Source: Nemertoderma westbladi
Lineage: Eukaryota > Xenacoelomorpha > Nemertodermatida > Nemertodermatidae
Assembly: GCA_032718475.1 (NCBI GenBank)
Contig: JAUCBJ010008799.1
Location: 1 to 64,000, forward strand
DNA: 64,000 nucleotides
Direction: 5' to 3'
This document shows positions 1 to 10,433 of the stretch, piece by piece. The position numbers were made by a program, and so were the translations under genes. Positions within the stretch are counted from its first letter, which is position 1, and each line of letters opens with the position of its first letter. A model generated the notes under the pieces. It was not told the DNA's origin, did no database searches, and saw only the letters and a list, made by a program, of their open reading frames with translations.

Positions 1-203
1 CCTCATGGAGTGAATAAGCATGGTGGACAGCCCATGACTTTCTTGAGACGCATCTTAAAGGACACTGGCCTTAAAGATGCGGATGATCTAGCAAATGTCA
101 TGGGTGATAGGGAGTTGTGGCGGTGCAATTTTGTTGACAAGCCGGCACAGCATTCTTAAAAATGCAGCTGCAATGCAGCATGCCGATCCTAGTAGTAGTA
201 GTA
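1..203 (+). mobile_element. 3' end of an (AGT)n-tailed LINE, truncated by window edge
   Basis: This stretch closely matches 19344-19575 and, inverted, 21454-21650. Read on + it contains the conserved C-terminal end of a LINE ORF2 protein (the region that reads HGGQPM...FLRRILKDTG in the cleaner 19.4 kb copy). It ends in a short (TAG)n run at about 190-203, after which BEL/Pao gag sequence begins abruptly. The (TAG)n run at the 3' end is shared by the other copies in the window and marks the family. The copy is non-coding as it stands and runs off the left edge. I infer that it inserted into the gag of the BEL/Pao fragment beside it. Confidence 0.75.
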
Positions 204-610
204 ATCTGGTGTTCCTCCACCGCAATCAATACCCTAGTGAGTACGGCTGCAGGAAGGATGAGAAGGGGATCCGAATAAATCGCATCTGCCATCTTTGCTC
301 CGCGCTCGGGTGTCAGCTCTACAGTATCCGCACTACTGGAGCTGTCGGGCCGCTGAGAAATAAGTTCTCGGCTCGAGTGTTGCTGCTGTTCAACAGCTGC
401 TTCTTGGTCCCGCTTGACCTGAGCTCGAGTGCCTATGATAGACCTACGGTGTTGGACTAGCCTAGGGTCTGATACTACTACTGGAGGGATGATCTTTCTT
501 ACAGTAGGAGGTGAGTTGAACTTCGGTCTCACACGTTCCACACTCCTGTCTGGCTCACAGATGGTTGTATCTAGGAGACTGTCTGACAGGTTTTGCTTTG
601 TGTCAGACAT
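204..610 (-). pseudogene. gag: BEL/Pao gag, N-terminal fragment
   Basis: The minus-strand frame starting at ATG 610 encodes about 135 residues that align nearly residue for residue with the first 135 residues of the gag at 48113-49039 (both start MSDT.QNLSDSL and share SIIGTRAQVKR and DTVELTPERG). After the shared IAVEEHQ the match stops at about position 204, where a LINE 3' end abuts, so only the N-terminal matrix-like part of Gag is left. The frame itself is open up to the junction. The two copies differ at roughly one residue in six, so they are separate, diverged insertions of one family. Confidence 0.85.
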
Positions 611-3480
611 GTTTGTTTGTACAGTTGAATGCCTACTGCTATATTACAGTTAAAGCAAGTCTAGTAATTCAGTATCAACTATTAGCCTAGTAATTAATTA
701 CCGATATCGTTACTCTATGTAACGTGATATATATACAATATATTAGAGTACCGGTATACACTTATAGTATATATATAAGTATTATTACAGACTAGGTTTG
801 TCACAGAATACCAGTATATAATTTCAGCTCAAGTATATATAAATATATAAGCCTATCGTGAATACCGGTATACAGCTTACACTTATAATGTATATATAAG
901 TATAATTATAGACTAGAATTAATTACAGAATACCGGTATATATTTTCAGCCTAAATTTATAGAAATAAATATAATAAGCCTATCGTGAATACCGGTATAC
1001 AACTTACACTTATAGTATATAAGTATAATTATAAACTAGAATTAATTATAGAATACTGGTATATAATTTCAACTTAAATTTATAGAATAAATATAATAAG
1101 CCTATTGTAAATACCGGTATGTCAATTATTTTAGAATAATTGAATTTCTGAAATTTTAGGGGTTACTTGGTTATCTTACTTTACTTTATTACCGTTATTT
1201 AAGCAGTAGTCCAACTGATATTAAGACCTAATTGATGTATAACAGGCCTAATGTATTATAAATCGGTTTGAGTTGATTTATAATATATATACCCGTTTAA
1301 TGGGTTTTTGTCAATATTTGAAATAAATGTTATTATTTCTGGGAAGGAGTCACTACACAGAAGCTGTACGCTCTCAGTGAGGTGCTACCTATTGGACACT
1401 AAAACAAATAATTCTACTTGCCTAAGTTACTTAATACTACAAATTACGTACAATTACGGGGTGAGATTACAATCTCTAAATAAACACAAAAATTATACGT
1501 ACAAATTTTTAGGGTAATTTTACAAGAAGTCTACAAACCAGCCTAACAAAGGGTTAGAATATCTGGTTATTACAACGGACAGGATACTACGGTATTTGAA
1601 AATAATAAGCAGTAGTAAATACACTGCGTTGTCCAGATAGGAAAAATACCACTGTCTGACGACTTATAGCTGTATCGCTATAAGTACTATGTTATGTATC
1701 ACGGAGTGTTCCTACCTAGAAGTTAATTACCGCGGCCTACCAGAGCCAACGTGCCTATTAACCACTTTACAACACAAATATACTGCCTACATACTAATTA
1801 CCTTCGGAAAGCACTGTACACTAAACCCTAAATTAGGTACAAGTACTTATACAACAAATAACCAGCAGTTAGAAATACTTGTACAGCTAAAAGAACCACG
1901 GTATCTGCCGGAGTGACCAAAGCATAAAATCTCCAGTCTTTACCTACGCCAAACAGCCCTGATGTAGTACCGGGGTTAATTTAACTATAACGGTATGTAT
2001 AACAAGCACAATTACTGTAGGAATAAACTTGGGGTTGTGAATGTTGCGAATAATCGCATAAACTCTGAATAATAAATATTATGCTACCCTTACAGACTAC
2101 ACAAACAAAATACAGACCAAACGCTGGCAGACTACTATCAAGCCTAAATAAACCACAGTATATGCAGACTCCGAAATGGTTAGTTAGTATGCGTTCTAAC
2201 CGAGTAGTACGACTTATTCTTTCAGGGGGATTTACCTTACAGCACTGGATGCCACCCACTTTCCTAACTAGTACTTTATCGGACATACACTCTACACACA
2301 CTGCAATCTCTTCAGACTTAACAACAGTCAGACAACAGTCCAGCCTACAAATTATCTGTACAATCTGAGCAGGCTTACACGTATTCTGCTCAATATTAAC
2401 CTACAAATAAATAAAACTGACAGAAATAAGTAAACCATACAAAGGAATAAGGGGTGATCAATCCCTAATCCCCTAACAGCCTACAATATATCTTCAATCG
2501 AAATAATACTGGTGTACCTGTGCTGCTGTAAGTACCGGTTCGGGTGGTTAGGTAGTTAGGCCTACTGGTTACCGGTTGACCGGTACTTTAGTCTTTATTG
2601 CCTACGTCGCAATAAAGATCCTATAACTGTTATTGTTCGCGCTTTCAGACCTTTAGCAGTTTAACCTGCCAAATTTAGGTGTCTTCTAGATTATAAATCG
2701 ACTTTAGCCTATGACGAGTATTTGATACACTACATTAGCCGAAGCCAGCCTATGCGCGACCATTCACCCGCTGGATATACCCGGGAGACTGGATTCGGAA
2801 GCTCTGACCTTATTGCGATGTAGGCCTACTGTATTATTCGACTGATCGTTAATATATAATCTCTGACCAATATTATTCACTTTCGGGAAATATTAACAGT
2901 TCCTTTAGGACGTGGCGCTCTAAGTATGTAAACAGAGTTATGACTTACACTAAACACAACGGGATGGCTATTGATTCACGTATAAAGCGCATTCTTTAGG
3001 AGATGCTTTGTTATCTGTCACAATCATGCACACTACCACACAATGCTGCACACCGATCTGCCGACCTTCACTAATTTTAGTCACATATAAAGAGAACAGC
3101 AACCGACACATGTAGTGCCTATGAAATAGCATTAGATTCACTCCAAAACCAATATAATGTAAGTCGCAACTGCTATATGTAACCGGTCTCTTACCTTCAG
3201 TATATCAAGAAGATTGGGGTTTTATGATTATTTATCGATATTATCCAAATATAATAATATTCCATCAACTGATACAATTAATAACCGACAGTAAATAGCA
3301 GTAAAATAATGCGGTGTTTGTAGGTGACAATATGATTTGTAATAATATGACAATATGATGTTTTGGTTTGCCAGTTTGGTTTGTGGTTTGCGATAACAGT
3401 TATACGTTTCTATGATCAAAGCCTATTAATGTTTGGCTAAAGTCTGAAACACAGAATAATTCCAAAGCCGGTGTTCTAGG
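611..3480 (-). mobile_element. BEL/Pao 5' leader (non-coding), second copy
   Basis: This is homologous along its whole length to 49040-52103, in the same order and orientation: AT-rich ACCGGTAT repeats nearest gag, then several long conserved blocks (for example around 1690-1760 and 49960-50020, and around 2880-2930 and 51490-51540). No ORF is conserved between the copies, so it reads as an unusually long untranslated leader between the LTR and gag. The 38-bp tandem expansion present at 50988-51177 is represented here by one degenerate unit near 2520-2590. Confidence 0.75.
690..1125. repeat. AT-rich tandem repeats with ACCGGTAT cores
   Basis: About four imperfect units of roughly 115-125 bp. 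Each contains AATACCGGTATA (a near palindrome), a TATAGTATATATAAG block and AATATAATAAGCCTAT. The same array lies at 49104-49395 in the other copy. It is adjacent to the gag start on the element's upstream side, so it could be a regulatory part of the leader. That role is inference from position. Confidence 0.7.
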
Positions 3481-3815
3481 CTTAGGATAAATACACACTG
3501 ACTGAATTGCGTGAGTTTCTGTATACAATGTCCAACACAGAGTGAAAACCGCTCTGATTGGTCGACCGAACAAAGAACGAACAAATGACAAAGAAAAAGT
3601 TACACGTGGACACAGCTGATAGATGTAGTCATCAGAGTTCCGATGTTTAGAGTATTTGAGCTTATTGCGGAGAAAAATGGCTTTTTATGTCCGCTAAAGC
3701 ACACATGCAGACATAGCGGGCAAAATCGCTTGTTATGTCCGCTAAAATACCTACTCGGTATATTGCGGAGAAAAATAGCTTGTTACATCCGCAAAAGCTT
3801 TTACAACTACTGTAT
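3481..3815 (-). mobile_element. 5' LTR of the partial BEL/Pao element (diverged)
   Basis: This corresponds to the terminal repeats at 34897-35224 and 52104-52431. It ends at the same place (minus-strand start TGTAAAAGCTTTTGCGGAT) and shares the CGCTCTGATTGG block and GTCCGCTAAA motifs. It carries three near-tandem units pairing GCGG with CCGC about 25 bp apart (about 3666-3700, 3715-3745 and 3763-3795). The left boundary is approximate because this copy is diverged. Confidence 0.7.
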
Positions 3816-4450
3816 GCAAATATTAGTGACGGGTAAAATAACAATTTTGAAAATTTTTGATTATTGAAAAAGTTTCCCATGTGTTACTGTGTATCCCATT
3901 CCATCTGCAGTGTAGGTAATAAATTTGGAACTCTTACCAGCTGGTTGAAATTGCAGTTATTTATTGATCGAAATTGAAATTTCTAGATAATATATAAATA
4001 AATGTGCCACAAAACCTTTAAATACAACAAAAACAGAATCTGTTATTTTTGAGATTTTTCCAATTATAAATTTGCTACTTTTGGCGATTTTGACAAAATA
4101 GTCAAAAATAATGTGGCCTGATCATTACCCATAGAAAATGATGTGTTCTATTTTTAAAAAGTGGCTGCTTGCCGCGGCCGCTCGCTGCTCCTGTGGTGTA
4201 TCATGGCCTTTAGAGAATACCCACTCGGTAGTCAACCCAAACGGAAGATCCTGACAAACGATATAGCGTCCATATATAGAAAACTCAACTTAATGAAAAC
4301 CTCAATGTTTCACTAATGAGGGACAGCCTAGAACTCATATCTCAGCTACCGTTCGATTAAAAAAACCCACATTTATAGAATATTTGAAAAACATCACATA
4401 AAGATATAAGTGTGTGCCTACAAAGGTGTGCTTTCCATTTCGGAAGCATA
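3816..4450. other. No gene seen
   Basis: AT-rich unique-looking sequence beyond the end of the BEL/Pao LTR, with no ORF, repeat array or RNA gene that I can support. LINE sequence starts again at about 4451. Confidence 0.5.
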
Positions 4451-4506
4451 CTACTACTACTATAATAGGCTTGCATCATTAAAGCTGAACAATGAGATGC
4501 TATGCG
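4451..4506 (-). mobile_element. LINE 3' tip, split from 12709-14230 by an LTR element
   Basis: (TAC)n at 4451-4463, which is (AGT)n on the minus strand, is followed by sequence resembling the 3' end of the LINE at 21454-21500. The remainder of the same LINE resumes at 12709 on the other side of the 8.2 kb LTR element, and the 5-bp ATGCG is duplicated at both junctions. Low divergence is not expected, since the LINE is old. Confidence 0.55.
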
Positions 4507-5050
4507 TGTGACGGGATCTACGGATCCCGGTTTATCCGTTGGGTTTTCTATCTACGCGTCCCCGCCGTGTGTGAAAGATAAAGAGTTTCTGTTGTTCGTT
4601 GTATTGCAATGTTCGAGGTATATACAATATAGATATAGATAATGATGACTGGTAATATTGTTGTACACGGAAGGCGGGAGACGGTAACTGAAATCCCGGT
4701 ACTTCCCTAGCTAAACTATTCTTACAGTAGTACCAATAACACTGAGATAACTGAGGTAATATGATTACTGGTTACTGGTTATATTGCACGGTGGCCTTAT
4801 TGCTCTACTCAATCGATGCCTTGCCCCCCTCTGATTGGTTGATACCCTTGTTGGCGCCCTTTGGAGTGTCCCGTTCACTCCACCTGTTCTCTCTTGGTTA
4901 GGGGTTTGGCCCAGGACCCTTGTTGTGTGGTTCTCCTTCCCACTCTATTGGGGTGACACGAGGTTGATATTGGTAATCAACCTCGTGCTCCCAATATTGC
5001 CTTATGGCTCACTCTATGGGTTTGTGTTAGCGGAATTGGATAAGCTAACA
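4507..5050 (-). repeat. 3' LTR of the 8.2 kb element
   Basis: 544 bp, TG...CA ends in TGT/ACA form. It contains two inverted repeats: CGGGATC/GATCCCG around 4512-4530 at the U5 end, and a 12-bp arm pair at 4957-4968 and 4976-4987 with a 7-base loop. The matching hairpin in the other LTR (12617-12645) has 13-bp arms and a 3-base loop, so a 2-base indel kept the pairing. The two LTRs are otherwise clearly diverged, which indicates an old insertion. Confidence 0.85.
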
Positions 5051-5088
5051 CTCCCCCCCATGCTATCTTCCCGGTGAGAAGATAGCAT
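5051..5088 (-). promoter_or_regulatory. Polypurine tract and adjoining hairpin
   Basis: On the minus strand GGGGGGAG (5051-5058) abuts the TGT of the 3' LTR, as expected of the plus-strand primer site in reverse transcription. Immediately upstream is a perfect 11-bp inverted repeat, 5060-5070 with 5078-5088, separated by 7 bases. The hairpin would sit at the 3' end of the internal RNA just before the PPT. Whether it has a role is unknown. Confidence 0.75.
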
Positions 5089-5509
5089 CCAACTAAAGTG
5101 CGCTACAATTCCGCTGGATCCCGATCTAGCATCGGGTGTGGGGTGGGTATATTTTTTCGGAGTCGGCTTTCCAGGCCGCTCCCTATGGGTATGATGTCAC
5201 TACCCTCTGGCGTCTCGTGTCGGGCCGATCGTGCGCTTCTCTCACACAATTTTTGTTTCCCCAACACTCTCACCACTCTACTCCAACTCTCGCATACTCC
5301 CGGACCTCCTCGTCCCACACTCTTCCTCTCACTTCTCCTCCCCCACACTTGAATTGCGCCCACGCTCTCTTCGCACTCCGCACTATTACTCCATCCCTCC
5401 TTGACTACCTTATCCCTTCTGACGAATCTCACCCCCCCTCCGTGCCGTCGCACAAATGCTACCCCTGTGCTATCATACTATCTACCTACTGCTTACTAAC
5501 TCTAACTAT

Positions 5510-6785
5510 CTAACTAACTCTTACTAGCTCTCTACTTCTACTAACTCTACTTGACTCCTCTGAGTCTACCAACTCTGCTAACTAGCTCTACTAACTCTAC
5601 TCCACTAGCTCTGCTAACTCTACTCCACTAGCTCTGCTAACTCTACTAACTAGCTCTACTAACTCTACTCCACTCTTCTAACTACGTGGCGCTTGCGGTG
5701 CCCACAACCCCTTTACTACTACTTCCCTCTACGTGGCGCTTGCGGTGCCCACAACCACTCTACTATCTGGCACCCTATGTGCCCTCTACTACTCAACTAC
5801 CTCTCTAACTCTACTACCTGGCACCCTATGTGCCCTCTCTATTACTCTACTCTATCTCTAACTTTCTAACTCTACTACCTGGCACCCTATGTGCCCGTCT
5901 CTACTATTCTACTCTATCTCTAACTTTACTACCTGGCACCCTATGTGCCCTCTCTGTTACTCTACTCTATCTCTAACTTACCTCCTTTGCATCTACTCCC
6001 TTTACGTCTACTCGCCTACACGTGACGCTCTGAATGCCGGCAGAGTGGGTACGTTAATCATGTGAACTACTACTAACTCTTACTAACTCTACTACTAACT
6101 CTTACTATCTGGCACCCTTCGTGCCCTTCTACTAACTCTTACTATCTGGCACCCTTCGTGCCCTTCTACTAACTCTTACTATCTGGCACCCTTCGTGCCC
6201 TTCTACTCCTCAACTACCTCTCTAACTCTTTTTGTGCCCGGCACCTGTTGTGCCCGGCACCCACCCTAATTAACATACCCTGCTCTTACATCAAACACAT
6301 CATCACGCCCGTCCCCCACTAAGTTCAGCGCATTCCCTACTAACTCTAACTGCGTGGCGCTTCCGGTGCCCACAACCCTTCTACTGCTACTACTAACACT
6401 CCTAACTAGCGGTACTACGTACCCTCTTACTACTCTAGCTCTCTCTACTAACTAGCGGTACTACGTACCCTCTTACTCTTACTAACTCTCTCTACTCTTA
6501 CTAACTGGTACTACGTACCTTCTTACTCTTACTAACTCTCTTAACTCTTACTAACTGGTACTACGTACCTTCTTACTCTTACTAACTCTCTCTACTCTTA
6601 CTAACCGGTACTACGTACCCTCTAACTCTTACTCCCTAACGGTACTACGTACCACCCTCTAACTCTTACTCTCTAACGGTACTACGTACCCCTTAACTCC
6701 TACTCTCTAACGGTACTGCGTACCCTCTAACTCTTACTCTCTAACGGTACTACGTACCACCCTTTAACTAACTAACTAACTCTTA
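5510..6785 (-). repeat. Array of at least 20 short hairpin units in the element's 3' non-coding region
   Basis: Short inverted repeats are separated by pyrimidine-rich (+ strand) CTAACTCTTACT-type linkers. Sub-families: GTGGCGC-TTGCG-GTGCCCAC types near 5691, 5733 and 6355; GGCAC-CCTAT-GTGCC at 5769, 5820, 5881 and 5935; GGCAC-CCTTC-GTGCC at 6111, 6148 and 6185, with a variant at 6240; GGTAC-TAC-GTACC at 6411, 6457, 6507, 6557, 6607, 6641, 6678, 6712 (loop TGC) and 6746. The 5-bp stem changes on both sides together (GGCAC/GTGCC against GGTAC/GTACC). Spacing is regular, 50 bp for four units and then 34-37 bp. No coding frame is open across it. Confidence 0.85.
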
Positions 6786-6835
6786 CTACCTAACTTCTAC
6801 CTACTTTATTATTTAATTATTTTCTTATTTTTTAA

Positions 6836-8599
6836 TTAAATAATTATTTTATATTTTGTGCGTGGGAAGGGCGTCTCGCCCTCATTCCCACCCCCCTCAG
6901 TCCAAAACTTTGGACGACTAAACACTCTCAGGTGCCCCTTCTTCCGGTAGGCACTCTCCCGCTGCCCTTCTATACGTCCTCTAACTCTTCGCCACAGTCT
7001 CTTCGATTCTACCTTTGCTGGCCTCCCCCTTCTTATGTGCGCTGGCATTAGAGCTCTCGACGACCCCCGCTCGTCCCTCGGTATACGCGGTGTCTGCCCA
7101 TGTAATGCCCCCTCGCACTGTGTCAGTCCTGCGTGTGTATGCAACACGCCTCCTTCTACTTTCCCGACTCCTTTATGTTTGCTAACGGGCTTCTCTGCCC
7201 CTGGTTTAGTCCTTTCATATCCTCTCCCTTTCCAACACTCTCCGGATCTGTGTCCTTTTACCACACATCGATGACATAGTCCGTTTGCGTCTGTGTAGGC
7301 TACACGATCTCGTTTGGGCAACGCTTGCCAGTACTTGCAACTCCTGGTCTTATGGGTTCCGTCCCGATGTAATTGACATTGGAATCCTGGATTATAGCGT
7401 TTCCTGTATAGTCCTTCACGTATCGCGCTTAGGTTTATATGTACCGATTTAGTGTTTCGATTGTCTAGACTCGGCCTACTGGGTATATTGGGATTGTGTT
7501 TATTTATGGTGTTATTTTCTTTCTGTCCCTGCCACGGTGTGGCCCTGCTACCAGCTAACTGTGGACTAGCAGTCCCCTGTACGGCCGCGTGTGGTGGTGA
7601 CTGTCCGCACGACCTGTTCTCGTCCAGGGAGTTCGATGTTCTTGCTCCTATCGGGGTATATTGTCGATATTGTGATGGGGGAATGTCACCCTGTCCCCCC
7701 CCGGCCGGTATGTTTGGTACTGGGGTTGATGTTAATACATTGGGGCCCATACGTCTATCTCCAATAACTCCCCCCTCCCCTGGATATATGTTATGTCCCT
7801 GTGTATTATAGTCATGCTGCTGTACCGATATAGCCCTACCTACCTCTCGCCTACCTACCGGTATGTACTCCGCGACTTCCGGGTTTAATCCCGTCGTTCG
7901 CGCTACCCTATCGCCTACTATATCTCTACCAGCATGGCCTATAATAGTATGTGCAGTAAGGCCTACAGTATGTCCTGCAGTCTGCATGTGCCCTTCCGAA
8001 CCGAAGTTTATTCTTCGCGAATCTCTAATCTCCCGGCGACTACCGTACTCTCGATCGGCAGCTATATCCCGTCGGGAAGCTTCTCTCCGATCCCCTCTCC
8101 TGTTCTCGACTTTGTATTGGTACCTCCTGTACCCCTCTCTTGGCGTGCGGTGCGTTTCTCCGGGGCGACGGCAATCTCCCGAAGTTCGACCCCACTGGCT
8201 CCCTGACTCCATCTCTACTGTCGATGGTCCGTTATCCGTCCTCGCACTGCTATCGTTCGTGGCGACACTTCTTCTACTATCTTCTCTTCTTCTCTTTTCT
8301 GTGTAGTATTCCGGCTCGTGAGGTCTCTCGTCGACCTCCCGGTTAAACTCCACTGTTCTTCTTCCCTCTTCTGATCGGGCTCGACGCTTCGCCTGCCCTC
8401 TCGCGACGTCAACCTGCCTCTCTCTGCTCGATCGCACGCCGCTGGGGATACTCGCAATCCCCCTATTACTCTCCGTCGCCGGGTGTTGCGGTTTACCTGA
8501 TTCGGCCCGCGCATTATCCGCTGACGGCTGTGGGACACTCTCTGCCCCCCCTCTCTCTCTACTAATCTCTCGTGGTGGGGTGCCCGTAGCCCCCCCCAC
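6836..8599 (-). CDS. Gag-like protein, C-terminal part with zinc knuckles
   Basis: Open frame of 587 codons. The N-terminal 250 residues are Arg/Glu/Ser-rich and probably disordered. Around residues 405-460 lie two Cys/His clusters, an imperfect C...H....C followed by CHRCVVKGHRSGEC, which is CX2CX4HX4C. The pair is separated by a region with an Arg-Val-Ala-Tyr stretch. This two-knuckle layout is typical of BEL/Pao nucleocapsid regions. No protease motif (DSG/DTG) follows, and the frame ends in a basic tail at the hairpin array. The start used by the virus-like particle protein is uncertain, because the upstream Gag frame (8811-10349) runs in another phase across a repeat with variable C-runs. 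Base composition is GC-rich compared with neighbours. Confidence 0.65.
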   Translation of the reverse strand: MGGATGTPPREISRERGGAESVPQPSADNARAESGKPQHPATESNRGIASIPSGVRSSRERQVDVARGQAKRRARSEEGRRTVEFNREVDERPHEPEYYTEKRRREDSRRSVATNDSSARTDNGPSTVEMESGSQWGRTSGDCRRPGETHRTPREGYRRYQYKVENRRGDRREASRRDIAADREYGSRREIRDSRRINFGSEGHMQTAGHTVGLTAHTIIGHAGRDIVGDRVARTTGLNPEVAEYIPVGRREVGRAISVQQHDYNTQGHNIYPGEGGVIGDRRMGPNVLTSTPVPNIPAGGGQGDIPPSQYRQYTPIGARTSNSLDENRSCGQSPPHAAVQGTASPQLAGSRATPWQGQKENNTINKHNPNIPSRPSLDNRNTKSVHINLSAIREGLYRKRYNPGFQCQLHRDGTHKTRSCKYWQALPKRDRVAYTDANGLCHRCVVKGHRSGECWKGRGYERTKPGAEKPVSKHKGVGKVEGGVLHTHAGLTQCEGALHGQTPRIPRDERGSSRALMPAHIRRGRPAKVESKRLWRRVRGRIEGQRESAYRKKGHLRVFSRPKFWTEGGGNEGETPFPRTKYKIII

Positions 8600-8895
8600 C
8601 CGCCACTTCTAACTTCACTATCTCTTATTACACTTCTGCGTCCCTCTTGTCAGACATTCTCTACCCCCCTTCTCTCGCCACTAATCTTTCGTGGTGGGGC
8701 TCCTGTAGCCCCCCCCCCCCACCCGCTACTTCTAACTTCACTACCTCCTACTACACCTCTACACCCCTCTTGTGGGGCATTCTCTGCCCCCCCCTCTCTC
8801 GCCACTAGTCTTACGTGGTGGGGCGCCCGTAGCCCCCCCCCCACCCGCCACATCTAACTTCAATATCTCTTACTTCGTCTCTACACCCCTCTCTA
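8530..8895 (-). repeat. Three tandem ~120-bp repeats inside gag, with variable homopolymer
   Basis: The repeats share ACTA.TCT..CGTGGTGGGG...GTAGCCCC starting at about 8561, 8679 and 8803. Each holds a run of C on + (G on the sense strand) of different length: 8 (8590-8597), 12 (8709-8720) and 10 (8833-8842). The Gag reading frame changes across this block, so run length decides which frames join. Confidence 0.8.
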
Positions 8896-10349
8896 GTCGA
8901 TGCACTGTCTCTACTACGGCTGGGTCTATTCACCCCCGCCTCTCTCTCTACTACTGCGTGGCCCATCAGGCCCATCTTGGGTTGGCTCAACCCCGCTACC
9001 TCCTGCCTACCAACTACGTGGCCTACCAGGCCGCCGTCGGGTTGGCTCAACCCTGCCACTTCCTGCCTACTAACTACGTGGCCTACCAGGCCACCGTCTG
9101 CTGAGTTATGTACGTCCGACACGCTCATATTAATAGCACCATTCCCAATATTATTTGTTAAATCAATTAAATTATTAGAATTTGAAACGAGATTTAAATT
9201 ATTTAAATTAGAATTATTTGAATTTTCAAAATTTAAATTATTATTCGTATTATTTGAATTATTCTGAATATTTGAACTAATGTTATTATTTGAATTTAAA
9301 TTTAAATTACTACTACCAGGTAAAATATTATTTCCTGTAATAAAGGGATTAGGGTTATCTACTACGGTACTATTAACATTAACATTTCCTAACGTACTAC
9401 TACTACCCCCCCCGCCCGTACGGCTACACCAGTTCTGGTTTTCTCGCTTGGTGCTTATAACTGGGGTCTCACTCTCTGATAGTTCCAACCGCGCCAGTTC
9501 TAGTCGGTGCTGGTCTAGTTTGGCTTGATATTGCGCAAGCCCCCTTAGCTGGGCACGCAAATCATCCCGCTCACGCTCTGCCTCTATCTCTCTCTCTATG
9601 CACTCTCGTAAACTTTGCTCGGCCAACTCGGTATCTCTCGCAACCATCTCAAGCCACGTCGCCGGCTCGTCCCCTACTCTCATCTCCCGCTCTCTACACT
9701 CCTTGACTCTCTCTCTATCCTCCCTTGCCCACTCTCTTTCTCTCTCCAACCATGCGGTTTCCTCTCTCAATTGTCTCTCTAACTCATTCTGCTCTGTCGC
9801 CACCATCGCTAATTCATACGTCAGATTTATTTTCAGCACCCTTCTTTCTTTCGCGGAGGATGTAGCAGACTTATCGGTTGCGACGGACTCCCGTTGCCCC
9901 TCCGTCCTACTAACTTTCCCCCGCTTCCCGGAACTTCCTCCGACCGACGAGACCGAATCCTCGGAGTTAACCTCGGATTCGCCCTCCTCAGGTCTCTTCC
10001 AACCCACTAATTTTACTCCCCGGGCATCGACTAAGTATGGCCCTATGTACACTACACTAGGTTCCATACCCCCACATTCCCATAGTTCAAACAGTTCGCT
10101 GGCAACCCCTTTTGCTCTCTCCCCGGCCAGTTCTCTCTGCCCAGAACACACTAGGTGATCAAAGTATCTGTTCGACTCACCTAGTCCCTTTGTCATCCTG
10201 ACCTCGTCTATCCTCGCCCCCTCCTTGGCCTCCTTTAGTAGTTCCCGGGTCGCGTTGTAGGCCCGTCGAAGTCGATCGGAAACCCCGACGTCCTCGTCGC
10301 CGACCTCTCCTCCATCTCTCCGGATCCGACGTCGTACCGACGGCCCCAC
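8811..10349 (-). CDS. Gag-like protein, N-terminal part (coiled coil, Asn-rich linker)
   Basis: 512 codons open, and the same frame continues upstream to ATG 10658 apart from one TAG at 10434-10436. From about residue 170 to 300 it is a long charged coiled coil (runs of ELERQLREE and REREWAREDRER type), as in many BEL/Pao Gags. Residues about 325-420 are Asn/Leu/Ser-rich and of low complexity. Then come three 19-20 residue repeats (GGLVGHVV.RQEVAGLSQP type; DNA 8940-9105). It ends Gly-rich at the tandem-repeat block. No enzyme motif is present. It is probably one Gag with 6836-8599, separated by frame changes. Confidence 0.6.
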   Translation of the reverse strand: MGPSVRRRIRRDGGEVGDEDVGVSDRLRRAYNATRELLKEAKEGARIDEVRMTKGLGESNRYFDHLVCSGQRELAGERAKGVASELFELWECGGMEPSVVYIGPYLVDARGVKLVGWKRPEEGESEVNSEDSVSSVGGSSGKRGKVSRTEGQRESVATDKSATSSAKERRVLKINLTYELAMVATEQNELERQLREETAWLEREREWAREDRERVKECREREMRVGDEPATWLEMVARDTELAEQSLRECIEREIEAERERDDLRAQLRGLAQYQAKLDQHRLELARLELSESETPVISTKRENQNWCSRTGGGGSSSTLGNVNVNSTVVDNPNPFITGNNILPGSSNLNLNSNNNISSNIQNNSNNTNNNLNFENSNNSNLNNLNLVSNSNNLIDLTNNIGNGAINMSVSDVHNSADGGLVGHVVSRQEVAGLSQPDGGLVGHVVGRQEVAGLSQPKMGLMGHAVVEREAGVNRPSRSRDSASTREGCRDEVRDIEVRCGGWGGGYGRPTT

Positions 10350-10433
10350 CGTCGCCGTTCCGGTGGACCGTTCGTCGTCCTCGGCCTGTGGCTGGCCGGC
10401 GACATCGGTACGTCGACCTTCACTCCGCGTCGA

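Noticed and set aside
95-653. Open + strand frames opposite gag
   Set aside because: Shadows of the gag reading frame on the minus strand; no own domain.
4835-5513. ORFs across the 3' LTR and adjacent region
   Set aside because: They overlap the LTR, PPT and non-coding repeats and are not kept in the other LTR.
7035-8346. Several + strand ORFs of 68-147 codons
   Set aside because: Antisense to the GC-rich Gag frame 6836-8599; proline/serine/cysteine-rich as expected from its complement.
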